Part shown: piece by piece, positions 28,101-36,800 of the stretch
Layout of the letters: each line of letters begins with the position of its first letter
Numbering within the stretch: position 1 is the first letter of the stretch
NCBI GenBank assembly: GCA_947454715.1
Contig: CANGMZ010000011.1
Coordinates: 1-46,513 of the forward strand
DNA from: Chitinophagaceae bacterium
GTDB lineage: Bacteria > Bacteroidota > Bacteroidia > Chitinophagales > Chitinophagaceae
DNA: 46,513 nucleotides
Direction: 5' to 3'
Made by a program: the position numbers and the translations under genes
The notes under the pieces: model-generated
Seen by the model: only the letters and a program-made list of their open reading frames with translations
The model's database searches: none
What the model was told of the DNA's origin: nothing

Positions 28101-28108
28101 CAAAGGTA
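28101..28108 (-). promoter_or_regulatory. -7 promoter element TACCTTTG for the Asp-box lipoprotein
   Basis: Perfect TAnnTTTG on the minus strand, about 35 bases before the ATG at 28065. No clear -33 element. Confidence 0.35.
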
Positions 28109-28157
28109 AGTAAAAATAACAAAAATTAAAATAGGCTAATAGCACAACGTCAGGACA

Positions 28158-28191
28158 TAAAAAAAGTGCTGAAAGCAACACAATCAGCACT
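28158..28191 (-). terminator. Intrinsic terminator of the DUF3127-DUF4836 operon
   Basis: 8-bp stem (28165-28172 with 28184-28191) with an 11-nt loop, followed on the minus strand by seven T. It lies just past the DUF4836 stop. Confidence 0.75.
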
Positions 28192-28221
28192 CTTCTATTC
28201 GTTTACTTAATGGCCTTTTTC

Positions 28222-29856
28222 TTAGAAAGAATGCGCCATACTATCAATCATTTTTTCTTGTCTAGCTCTGCTTTTCTCCATCGCATCACTAATCTTCATA
28301 CCATAATTGAGCAGGTTGATAATGCTGCTTTCATCCTTATTGGTAAAATTGATTTCCAGATGAGCCTGCATTGCATCATCTTTAAATTCGCCACCATTGA
28401 AAGAAATATCTGTGAGTAATTTTTTACTCTCCTCATAAATCGCAGCTTCTTCTACTGATATGCTATTGCCAGGGTTAAGCCTGTTAATTGTCTGCGGAAC
28501 GTCGATAAACATTGCAAAAGGATGCCCGGTAAATTGAGATTTCAAAGCATCAGGTAATTTTTGACCTTTATTATCGCCATGAAGAATGCCCGCAGCATTG
28601 TTGTATTTGTTAGAGAATACAGCATAATCGTTATTGGCAACAACAAAAACAGAATCGTGCGAGCTAATTGGTAATGCGTAACCCTCGCCCATTGGCATTA
28701 AGCCTGCATTGAGCTTTGCAAAGTCCATGAGTTGCTGAAAATTCTCTTTTTTATTGATTTTCATGATGTAGCTCATACAATAGTCAGCACTTTGCTCCGG
28801 TACATGATCATCACCCATAACAACGGTCATTGAAAAATTGTTGATTGCAAAAGCCATATCTCCGGAGAATGCACCTAAAATATTATCAACATTCATACCC
28901 TGTGAAGAGAGCCCTGAGTTTGCCAACCCCAAAATGCCGGTACTGTCCATCATGTTTTTTAATGCAGTTGTAGAAAAGTGCATAGCAGCCATCATGTTGA
29001 GGTCTTTTGCCGGCATACGCTCTATCATGTCTTTGCTGACATTGGTGGCGCCAAAATCTTTATAAATATCTGATAAGCCTTTTGACGTGTAATAGGTCAT
29101 GTCTCCGGTTATCTTACCCTTTACAAAGTCAAAACCACAAGCAAATGCAGTCTCTTTCCATAATGATTTAGATATAGAAACGCCATTCATGCGTGACGCC
29201 ATACCATCATTCATGTAAGAACTGACAATTTGGTCGTAATTGACCCAAACTGATAAATCATGACCGGCACTAACGAGTTTTTCGAAATTTTTGGTAGCTT
29301 TTATTGAGTTGTCGTCAGTAATAGAAAATGCATTGTCAATTTCTGTGGTCATGTCTGCGCTATTATCAGCAAGCACATTCATGATGATGAGCAGGTTTTT
29401 GTTCCAGCCCATGTACATGTTACCGTCAAGTGTAGCTATTTTGAGTTTATCATGATCTTTGATTTCCGCTTTTGGAAAGTTCTTTTTGATATATGCTTCC
29501 CAGGCAGAGGCATCATTTAGTGGAACCAGGGCGGTTACCTTCATGCCAGTATTAAATCGGGTGTCGGTTTTGAGGTATACGTAGAATGTGTTGAGCACAT
29601 CTATACCTGCTTTATCTATACCGCTCATCACATCACTGCCATTTTTATCAGGAACCCTCTTTTCCATTTCCTTAAAGAGTTTACTGCCGGTAATCATGTT
29701 CCAGGCTATCTTTTTACTGAGCGAACTCAGATTGATACCTGCAACAAGAGCGGCGTCTTTAGGAATGTAGCGTCTGTGGTCAGGTTTACTGTTGCAGGCA
29801 CTTAAAAGGAGGGCTGAAAGAACAAAAATGGCAATGATGCGCGAATAGCGGAGCAT
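28222..29856 (-). CDS. DUF4836 family lipoprotein
   Basis: 544 residues from the ATG at 29856. Signal peptide with lipobox LLSAC, then the start YIPKDAALVAGINLSSLSKKI, which matches my memory of DUF4836 proteins of Bacteroidota. The rest is a two-lobed mixed alpha/beta protein with no visible catalytic motif. A frame extending to 30009 exists but would run into the DUF3127 gene and lacks a signal peptide at its start. The 25-base gap to the DUF3127 stop suggests one transcript. Predicted membrane-anchored, function unknown. Confidence 0.85.
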   Translation of the reverse strand: MLRYSRIIAIFVLSALLLSACNSKPDHRRYIPKDAALVAGINLSSLSKKIAWNMITGSKLFKEMEKRVPDKNGSDVMSGIDKAGIDVLNTFYVYLKTDTRFNTGMKVTALVPLNDASAWEAYIKKNFPKAEIKDHDKLKIATLDGNMYMGWNKNLLIIMNVLADNSADMTTEIDNAFSITDDNSIKATKNFEKLVSAGHDLSVWVNYDQIVSSYMNDGMASRMNGVSISKSLWKETAFACGFDFVKGKITGDMTYYTSKGLSDIYKDFGATNVSKDMIERMPAKDLNMMAAMHFSTTALKNMMDSTGILGLANSGLSSQGMNVDNILGAFSGDMAFAINNFSMTVVMGDDHVPEQSADYCMSYIMKINKKENFQQLMDFAKLNAGLMPMGEGYALPISSHDSVFVVANNDYAVFSNKYNNAAGILHGDNKGQKLPDALKSQFTGHPFAMFIDVPQTINRLNPGNSISVEEAAIYEESKKLLTDISFNGGEFKDDAMQAHLEINFTNKDESSIINLLNYGMKISDAMEKSRARQEKMIDSMAHSF

Positions 29857-29881
29857 GTAATAAGTTACTTTAATGGAATTA

Positions 29882-30301
29882 TTAGAACGGCAGGTCATCA
29901 ACCGCTTCCGGAGAAGGTGCTGAATTGCTCTGCTGGCTGTAATTATTTGTACTACCGCTGTTACTGTTGTATGCAGGAGCAGGCTGGTTATTGCTTGCAG
30001 CAGGTGCACCAGATGCAGCTTCTACTCTCCAAGCGTCAAGATTAGAGAAATAATTCACTTTACCATCTTTCTCATATTTTGTACCCTTAATGTTGAAAGA
30101 TACTTTAACATTATCACCTACATTATATCTGTCAATGATATCGCATTTAGTCTGAACCAACTGCATTTTAGCGTAGTTAGTATATATATTACCATTGATC
30201 TCTTCAGCGAGTTCAAGTATAAATTCACGTTTTTTAAATTTTTCTGTCACTTGCTGTGTGTCGTACTTCAACAACAGTTTTCCGGTTACTTCTAAACTCA
30301 T
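29882..30301 (-). CDS. DUF3127 protein with SSB-like acidic tail
   Basis: 139 residues. Residues 1-95 fit DUF3127, an OB-like beta-barrel (VTGKLLLKYDTQQVTEKFKKREFIL ... IIDRYNVGDNVKVSFNIKGTKY ... NLDAWRVE). Residues about 97-130 are a low-complexity Ala/Pro/Ser/Asn/Gln linker. The last residues are EAVDDLPF. An OB-fold, a disordered linker and an acidic tip ending in Pro-Phe is the plan of bacterial SSB, whose tail recruits replication and repair enzymes. A role in ssDNA or RNA binding is therefore likely but inferred. It is first gene of an operon with DUF4836 and has a TATATTTG promoter element. Confidence 0.85.
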   Translation of the reverse strand: MSLEVTGKLLLKYDTQQVTEKFKKREFILELAEEINGNIYTNYAKMQLVQTKCDIIDRYNVGDNVKVSFNIKGTKYEKDGKVNYFSNLDAWRVEAASGAPAASNNQPAPAYNSNSGSTNNYSQQSNSAPSPEAVDDLPF

Positions 30302-30328
30302 TTTTTAGATATTTTTATAATAAGACAA

Positions 30329-30344
30329 TAAAGATACAAATATA
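30329..30344 (-). promoter_or_regulatory. -7 promoter elements for the DUF3127 operon
   Basis: On the minus strand TATATTTG (30344-30337), a perfect match, is followed directly by TATCTTTA (30336-30329), one mismatch. They lie between the tRNA terminator and the ATG at 30301. Confidence 0.4.
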
Positions 30345-30362
30345 CTGGTATATTATAATTAA

Positions 30363-30389
30363 AAAAAGTACCCTAAAAGGGTACTTTTT
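30363..30389 (-). terminator. Intrinsic terminator of tRNA-His
   Basis: Perfect 12-bp stem (30363-30374 with 30378-30389), 3-nt loop, then a T run on the minus strand, 11 bases past the tRNA 3' end. Confidence 0.8.
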
Positions 30390-30400
30390 AACTCCACGGG

Positions 30401-30475
30401 GGAGGATGAAGGGTCTCGAACCCTCGACCCTCAGAACCACAATCTGATGCTCTAACCAACTGAGCTACAACCTCC
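30401..30475 (-). tRNA. tRNA-His (anticodon GTG)
   Basis: A full cloverleaf reads on the minus strand. It has G-1 paired with C73 (a tRNA-His identity feature), acceptor GAGGTTG/CATCCTC, D arm GCTC/GAGC, anticodon stem TCAGA/TCTGA with loop TTGTGGT (anticodon at 30438-30440), and T arm GAGGG/CCCTT with loop TTCGAGA. The acceptor stem has a U5-U68 mismatch. CCA is not encoded. Its own terminator follows. Confidence 0.93.
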
Positions 30476-30539
30476 ATGTAATTTTGAGACTGCAAAGATA
30501 AGCAAAAATTGCTTTCACCATCAATCTTTGTAGAAATTT

Positions 30540-30812
30540 CTACTTTTTTTTCTTCACATTTTTTTCAATTACATCACTGACGCCCAAAATAAGCTCATAA
30601 GGGATTTTTATATCGGTATCTGTAATATCGTACCTGCCTAAAGCAGACCAATTCATTACAAAACGGGGGTATCCGTTAATGTTTATCTCATAATGCATGC
30701 CATCTTTTCTCAACTGGGCCACAATGACTGCCAGCAGAGGTTGCTTATTATATATTATCTGACCTGAAAAACTATTTGCCACAGCTTGTAAAATTAGGGA
30801 AGTTATAGGCAT
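30540..30812 (-). CDS. Small hypothetical protein (90 aa)
   Basis: Open frame with an ATG at 30812 and no overlap with other genes, between the tRNA and the divergent exported protein. The product has a beta-like middle (HYEININGYPRFVMNWSALGRYDITD) and a lysine-rich C-terminus. No signal peptide or membrane segment, and I recognise no family. It is probably real, because it fills the gap and has a non-random protein-like composition. Moderate confidence. Confidence 0.55.
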   Translation of the reverse strand: MPITSLILQAVANSFSGQIIYNKQPLLAVIVAQLRKDGMHYEININGYPRFVMNWSALGRYDITDTDIKIPYELILGVSDVIEKNVKKKK

Positions 30813-30855
30813 AACTTCCGTTTCAAAGTATAAAAATGTTATTATTGCTTTTAGT

Positions 30856-31737
30856 ATGAGGTATTATTTGCTTATAGCTATATTGATTTGTTGCGGTGGT
30901 GCTTATGCCCAATCTGCAAAAGTGACACTTCACGGAACTTTGGTAATGTCTACAGGGGAAGAATTTCCGTACCGTATAGAGCTGACAGAAGCCAATAATA
31001 TAATTACAGGTTATGCCTACACTTTTGATGAGCGTGACGAGGCGCAATCAGTAATAAAAGGGAAGGTGGACAAGCAAAATAGAAAACTCACCTTCAAAGA
31101 GACAGAAATCGTAAAATCGACCAATGTAGTGACCAAGGCATTTATGTGTATGGTGCAGGCGTCACTCGAATACCGCAATAGCCAGCTTTCAGGCACAGCT
31201 AATTCTAAACAATTAGATAATACTGCCTGCACCCCGGGTACAATCACTTTCAGTAATGTCAGGGAAATTGAAGAGTTGTTCAGCAGTCATGATAAGTATG
31301 ATGTAGAGATCAGGATGGGTGAGAAGAAGAAAGAAGAAACACCGGTTGCAGTTCTGGAAGCAATTCCAGTAGCGGCGAATCAGGCAAATGTTACGGATAA
31401 AATAACTGTAGGTGTGGAAAAGAGCTTTATGTGGTATAGCGATAGTGTGGTATTAGATGTGTGGGATGGCAGCACCTTTGATGGGGATATTGTTTCCATT
31501 CTTTTTGATGGCAAGCCGGTACTTAATAAATATGTAATTCAGAAGGAAAAAAAGCGCATCTCGTTCTTCTTACCACTTACGGGTATACACACATTGGCAA
31601 TAGTTGCTGAAAATGAAGGAACTGACCCGCCAAATACGGCAACCCTCACACTATATGACGGTACTGCACACTATAATATTATCTCCTATAATAAGAAAGG
31701 TAGCCAGTCGGTAATAAAGATCAAAAAGGAGAAGTAG
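30856..31737 (+). CDS. Exported hypothetical protein
   Basis: 293 residues. Signal peptide of 18-19 residues ending AYAQ-S. The N-terminal half (KVTLHGTLVMSTGEEFPYRIELTEANNIITGYAYTFDERDEAQSVIKGKVD) looks like a small beta-barrel seen in other exported Bacteroidota proteins. After an acidic/lysine linker (about 155-165), the C-terminal half (VLDVWDGSTFDGDIVSILFDGKPVLNKYVI ... HTLAIVAENEGTDPPNTATLTLYDG) is Ig/C2-like. Cys pair at about 95 and 120 may form a disulfide. Likely periplasmic or surface. No function can be assigned. Confidence 0.75.
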   Translation: MRYYLLIAILICCGGAYAQSAKVTLHGTLVMSTGEEFPYRIELTEANNIITGYAYTFDERDEAQSVIKGKVDKQNRKLTFKETEIVKSTNVVTKAFMCMVQASLEYRNSQLSGTANSKQLDNTACTPGTITFSNVREIEELFSSHDKYDVEIRMGEKKKEETPVAVLEAIPVAANQANVTDKITVGVEKSFMWYSDSVVLDVWDGSTFDGDIVSILFDGKPVLNKYVIQKEKKRISFFLPLTGIHTLAIVAENEGTDPPNTATLTLYDGTAHYNIISYNKKGSQSVIKIKKEK

Positions 31738-31882
31738 TCCTTAATGCCAGTAACTCAGGTATAGCACTATAGAAATCAATAATACAATTATTGCCTGACT
31801 TGGTGTGTGAAGCACCTAACTTTATGATGTGATTCATGTCGGTATATTGCCGGGATGTGTATAGGCTTTTGAATTGATAATT

Positions 31883-32980
31883 ATGCAAGGATTTTTGTTC
31901 TCTAAGTTTAACCCGGATGAAAATAACAAATCGCCATTCGATAAATTATTGGGGGTATTTACGGAGATGCTTCAATATACTAATGGAGATGCTACAGAGG
32001 CACTCAGTTGGCTTACTCAGCTAGATAAGCAATATGGGCTCACTAATAAGGATTACGGTATTGGCGATTTTATTGAAGATCTGAAAGAGAATGGTTACCT
32101 GAAAGAAAATGAACAGGATGGTTCATTTAAAATAACTTCTAAAACAGAGCAGGTAATCCGTAAGCGATCACTGGAGGAGATATTCGGTAAGCTGAAAAAA
32201 TCTAAAAGCGGTAGCCACCGAACATTTAAAACGGGGCAGGGTGATGAGCCCAACCCCGAGACAAGGGGTTATGAGTTTGGCGATGCACCTGAAAGTATCA
32301 ATTACACCGGTAGTCTGAATAATGCATTCATTAATCATGGTATAGATAATCTGACCATGCACCAGAGCGATTTGGAAATTCATGAAACAGATTTCAAGGC
32401 ACAGACATCTACCGTGTTAATGATAGATATATCTCACTCTATGATACTTTATGGGGAAGATAGAATTACCCCGGCCAAGCGCGTAGCAATGGCGCTGAGT
32501 GAATTGATTACCACTCGCTACCCAAAAGACACGCTGGATATAGTGGTGTTTGGTAATGATGCATGGCAAATTGAAATGAAAGATTTGCCCTATCTGGAAG
32601 TTGGTCCTTATCATACTAACACTGTGGCAGGGCTAGAGTTAGCAATGGAATTACTGCGCAGGAGAAAGAACCCGAACAAGCAAATATTCATGATTACAGA
32701 TGGTAAGCCAACTTGCCTGAAAGTGGGTAATAAGTATTATAAAAACAGTTTTGGGATAGATAGTAAGATATTAAACAGAACCCTAAACCTCGCAGGGCAG
32801 CTTAAAAGAATGAAGATACCGGTGATCACATTTATGATAGCACAGGATCCTTATCTGCAAGCTTTTGTCCGCAACTTCACTGAAGTGAATGGAGGTAAAG
32901 CATTCTATTCCTCACTCGATGGACTGGGGAGTTTTGTGTTTGAGGATTACGAAAAGAATAAGAAGAAGACAGTTAGATAA
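31883..32980 (+). CDS. VWA-domain protein
   Basis: 365 residues from the ATG at 31883. An upstream in-frame TTG at 31874 is less likely. No signal peptide, so cytoplasmic. N-terminal helical part (about 1-100), a polar linker, then a von Willebrand A domain from about 175. It has a metal site with DISHS (DxSxS) in VLMIDISHSMILYG, a Thr in GPYHTNTVAGLELA and the acidic MITDGKPTC loop. Family members usually work with a MoxR-type AAA+ ATPase, but none is adjacent here. A perfect hairpin terminator overlaps the stop. Function unknown. Confidence 0.85.
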   Translation: MQGFLFSKFNPDENNKSPFDKLLGVFTEMLQYTNGDATEALSWLTQLDKQYGLTNKDYGIGDFIEDLKENGYLKENEQDGSFKITSKTEQVIRKRSLEEIFGKLKKSKSGSHRTFKTGQGDEPNPETRGYEFGDAPESINYTGSLNNAFINHGIDNLTMHQSDLEIHETDFKAQTSTVLMIDISHSMILYGEDRITPAKRVAMALSELITTRYPKDTLDIVVFGNDAWQIEMKDLPYLEVGPYHTNTVAGLELAMELLRRRKNPNKQIFMITDGKPTCLKVGNKYYKNSFGIDSKILNRTLNLAGQLKRMKIPVITFMIAQDPYLQAFVRNFTEVNGGKAFYSSLDGLGSFVFEDYEKNKKKTVR

Positions 32981-33018
32981 CAAACATGGCGCATATCACA
33001 AGATGCGCCATGTTTGTT
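32979..33018. terminator. Intrinsic terminator after the VWA gene
   Basis: Perfect 16-bp stem (32979-32994 with 33003-33018) with an 8-nt loop, beginning inside the TAA stop. It also lies downstream of the convergent hydrolase gene. Confidence 0.85.
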
Positions 33019-33054
33019 GTATGGTGTTGCATTTATTTTGATTAACCGTTTTCT

Positions 33055-33693
33055 CTACTTTAAAAACGGGTTATTTTTCTTTTCTTCCCCTATTTCGGTA
33101 GCAGGACCATGACCGGAAAGCACCTGAGTCTCTGAAGGCAGTGTAAATAAATGGGTGCGTATACTCTTAATAAGTGTATCAAAATTTCCGCCTGGCAAAT
33201 CTGTTCTGCCTATGCTGCCGGAGAATAAAACATCGCCGGATATTACCCAGTTACCCGGTTTGTAATAGAAAGATATACTTCCCGGAGAATGACCGGGAGT
33301 AAGGAATACCTGCAAGGTGTCATCACCTAATTTCAGTGGCTCCAATTCAGATATATAATGTGTTTGTTTCGGTGGATTCTTCAATTCAAAGCCAAACATA
33401 GCAGCGGTTACATCTGCTCTGTCCAGTATCATCTGTTCGTCTTTATGAATGCCGAAGGGGATGTTATAAGCTTCCTTCATTGCGTTAACGCCCAATATAT
33501 GGTCTATATGTGCATGGGTGTTAATGATGCCCTGTGGTTGTAACTGTTTTTCAGTAATGTAGCTTTTCATGCGGGCAACTTCCTGCTCATCATACATGCC
33601 GGGGTCAACGATCCAGCATTGCTTTTTTTCATTAGCTATTATATACGTGTTCTCATCAAAAGGATTGAACGTAAAAAAAACCACATTTAACAT
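33055..33693 (-). CDS. Metallo-beta-lactamase-fold hydrolase (glyoxalase II-like)
   Basis: 212 residues. The dinuclear metal motif is THAHIDH. Further ligands are in TPGHSPGSISFY, SGDVLFSGSIGRTDLPGG and VLSGHGPATEIGEEKKNNPFL. This is the short form without a C-terminal glyoxalase-specific helical domain. Such proteins act as hydroxyacyl-glutathione or other thioester hydrolases, or as persulfide dioxygenases, and the substrate cannot be told. Transcribed from a good promoter (TTTG-N20-TACTTTTG) with a leader of about 30 bases. Confidence 0.92.
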   Translation of the reverse strand: MLNVVFFTFNPFDENTYIIANEKKQCWIVDPGMYDEQEVARMKSYITEKQLQPQGIINTHAHIDHILGVNAMKEAYNIPFGIHKDEQMILDRADVTAAMFGFELKNPPKQTHYISELEPLKLGDDTLQVFLTPGHSPGSISFYYKPGNWVISGDVLFSGSIGRTDLPGGNFDTLIKSIRTHLFTLPSETQVLSGHGPATEIGEEKKNNPFLK

Positions 33694-33725
33694 ATTTGTC
33701 TGATATTATTTCGGTAATTTGTATT

Positions 33726-33757
33726 CAAAAGTAGCGTTAATGTGATTATGTATCAAA
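33726..33757 (-). promoter_or_regulatory. Promoter TTTG-N20-TACTTTTG for the metallo-beta-lactamase-fold gene
   Basis: Minus strand: -33 TTTG (33757-33754), 20-base spacer, perfect -7 TACTTTTG (33733-33726). The best two-part Bacteroidota promoter match in the window. Confidence 0.55.
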
Positions 33758-33837
33758 TTAAGACCTTGTTTTAACATAGTGTCTTTGTGCTGTTTACAAA
33801 CATATTTCAGCCTTTTAACCCCGCAGTCCCTTTTTAT

Positions 33838-36800
33838 ATGATGGTCAAAAAAATGAAGCTTACATTATCATTCATTACTGCACTTGCTCTGGCGGGTATG
33901 GTTACTCCGGGTAATGTATCAGGTCAGACTTATGTAGAGACGTTTGGCCAAAACCGAATTCAAAACAGAAAATTTGACTGGAAATTTTTTGATACTAAAC
34001 ATTTCAGGGTATATCATTACGACCGTGCGGGTCGGCAGCTTGGCAGGTATGTAGCAGAGGAAGCGGAAAACAATATCAAGGTTATAGAAAGGAAAATGGG
34101 CGGTCAGTTTCCTGATCGCTTCAGTATAGTTCTGTACAATTCTTATGACGATTACCGCCAAACCAATATAGGGCTTAAGGATGAGTCTCAGATATCTCAG
34201 ATGACAATTTCCGGTACATGGAGCTTCGTAGGTGATAAATTGGTTGTTTACCATACCGGGAAGCACAGCGATTTGCAAAGGCAGATACAGAGTGGTATGG
34301 CGCAGGTGGTAATGGAGCGCATGATCTATGGTGAAAGCTTTAAGAAAATGGCCCGCACTGCATTGTTGATGAACTTACCACCATGGGTAACAGAAGGATT
34401 CATAGCTTATTTGGTTGATGGTTGGAACCCTGAAGCCAATAGTGAGTGGAAAAGGTTGCTGGATGCAAATCCTCATGAAGGGTTCAATCAATTCTCTGAG
34501 CAACATCCCACAATCGCCGGAAAGGCATTCTGGAAGTTTGTTGCTGATAATTATGGTAATGAACGCATGAAGTCTTTACTCTATGCCATGCAGCAGAAGA
34601 CCAGCCTCAATAAAACTATGAAGGACCCTGCGCACTTGGGACTTAAAATCACTAAGGTATATGATTCTTGTATCGATTACTATAAGAATATTTACCATCT
34701 CGATTTGTTTAAGCAGGAGTTACCGGATAGCACAAGTGGATTAATATCACTAAAAGTACCCAAAGACAATACCATCATTCGTAACATTATGGTATCGCCA
34801 CGTGGTGGGGAGATAGCTTATGTGTCATGGAAAAACGGGGAGTATACCATATACACGCAAAAGACAACTTTTGATCAGGTTCAATCTGTATTGTTGGAAG
34901 GTGGGCAAAAGGATCTTACAGAGGAAATAGATCCTAATTATCCGCTAATGGCGTGGTCTGCCGCCGGTAATAAACTGGCCATACTCTATAAAAAAGGGGG
35001 TAAGACCAATCTGCGAATATATAATTCAATAAAAGGAAGAATAGAGAACTATGTGATACCGCCCAATCGTTTTGACAGGGTTTTAGGTATGTCATTTATG
35101 CAAGACGACGATAAGCTGGTGCTCTCTGCAATTAGAAAGAGCCAGACAGATTTGTACTCTTTTACCATAAAAGGATCTAAAATGGTCAACATCACAGATG
35201 ATGCATGGGATGATATAGACCCGGTGTATGTAAGTGGCGGTACCCGTAAAGGAATACTCTTTTTATCAAACAGGCCTAAACCAAATATGGTTGTGCCGGT
35301 TGGTGTAAATCAGTTACCTAATGGGCCAATGAATGTTTATTTCTACAACACCACAACTCAGCGCACCGAGTTGTTGCAATGTTCTGATATCACCAAGGGA
35401 CATATCTCACAACCTATTCAATATGGAACAAGCAACTTCGCATACTTATATGATGGAAATGGGATTCAGAATAAGTACGTGGTCATGTTTGGTAGAGATA
35501 AGAACAATATGGACTCTGCTTATGCATTGCCGGTTACTAACTATAACACCAGCATCATCAGTCATCAATATAATGTAGCAAGTGGTGGTGTAGCAGATGT
35601 GGTGCAGCAAAAGAACAAATACATGGTATATTTCCATAAACTGGAGATGCCGGGCGATAGCGCACAACCTAAGGTGCTCACACAAACGTTGTTGTCTGTT
35701 GAAAAGCCTGACATTTCTCCAAGCATTATGGGGTCTAATGTGAAATATGATTTGAGCAGATTAAAAGTGAATGAACCATTGGCAATACCTGAAGTGAAAA
35801 GCGGGAATGTATTTCAATCAGAATTCTCAGATACCACCGCCGGAGGGCTTAGAAGGAAGAAGCATCGTTCTGATACAAAGATTACCGGCACAGATAAGGT
35901 AGTCGGAGAGGCCGACAGTTCCACATTAGTCGTGATAAATGACAGTGCTTATGTAAAAATGAAGCCCTCGCCATATAAACTCAATTTCAAACCTGATGGT
36001 TTTAATTTGAGAGTAGATAACAGTACATTGTTTAATCCTTATCAGTCTTATGGGAATAACGGTGGACAATATCAAAACCCCGACATGAGTCTTTTGGCAA
36101 CGGTGAATATGAATGAGTTGATGGAGGATCATAAACTTACAGCAGGTATTCAATTGCCTACTAACCTATCTAGCTCGGCCTACTTTTTGCAATATAAGAA
36201 TACACGCCACAGGCTCGATTGGGGTATTATGGTGCTTCGTACACAGAAAAAGGAAACTATCAACGTGCTGTATGCAGATACTTTGGGTAATGTTTTGCAG
36301 GTGGCGCAGCTCTTCAAGAACATTACCAATATGGCACAGTTCGATTTCTCTTATCCTTTAGATAGGGTGAGAAGTGTGCGTTTTCATACATCATTCAGGG
36401 AAGACAGGCTGGTACAAAAAGCTCAGGATATTTTGAGTCTTAAATACGAGATACCTAATACAGATCAATATTGGTCTGTAAATAAGTTAGAGTATGTTTT
36501 TGATAATACTCTGAGTCCAATATTAAATATTAGACAAGGTACACGCTTTAAGGTCTATGCCGAATATATAGATCAAGTAAATGCAAGCAATTTCTCTTGC
36601 TACAATTTCGGTTTAGATTTCAGAACGTATAAGAAGTTATATAAAGAGGTGATTTGGGCTACGCGTGTAGCGTATGCGCATTCTGATGGCACTGCTAAGG
36701 TGCAATATCAGGTGGGTGGTGTCGATAACTGGATAAGCCCACAGACGGATAACAGCAGCCAAACATCAGGTACTTATGGGCTTATGGCATTGGAGACAAA

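Noticed and set aside
29857-30009. N-terminal extension of the DUF4836 gene
   Set aside because: It overlaps the DUF3127 gene in another frame and hides the lipoprotein signal peptide, which starts at 29856.
34294-34420. Active zinc peptidase in the propeller-barrel protein
   Set aside because: The helix WVTEGFIAYL looks like a peptidase, but the expected HExxH is replaced by GMAQVVM, so no zinc site can be supported.
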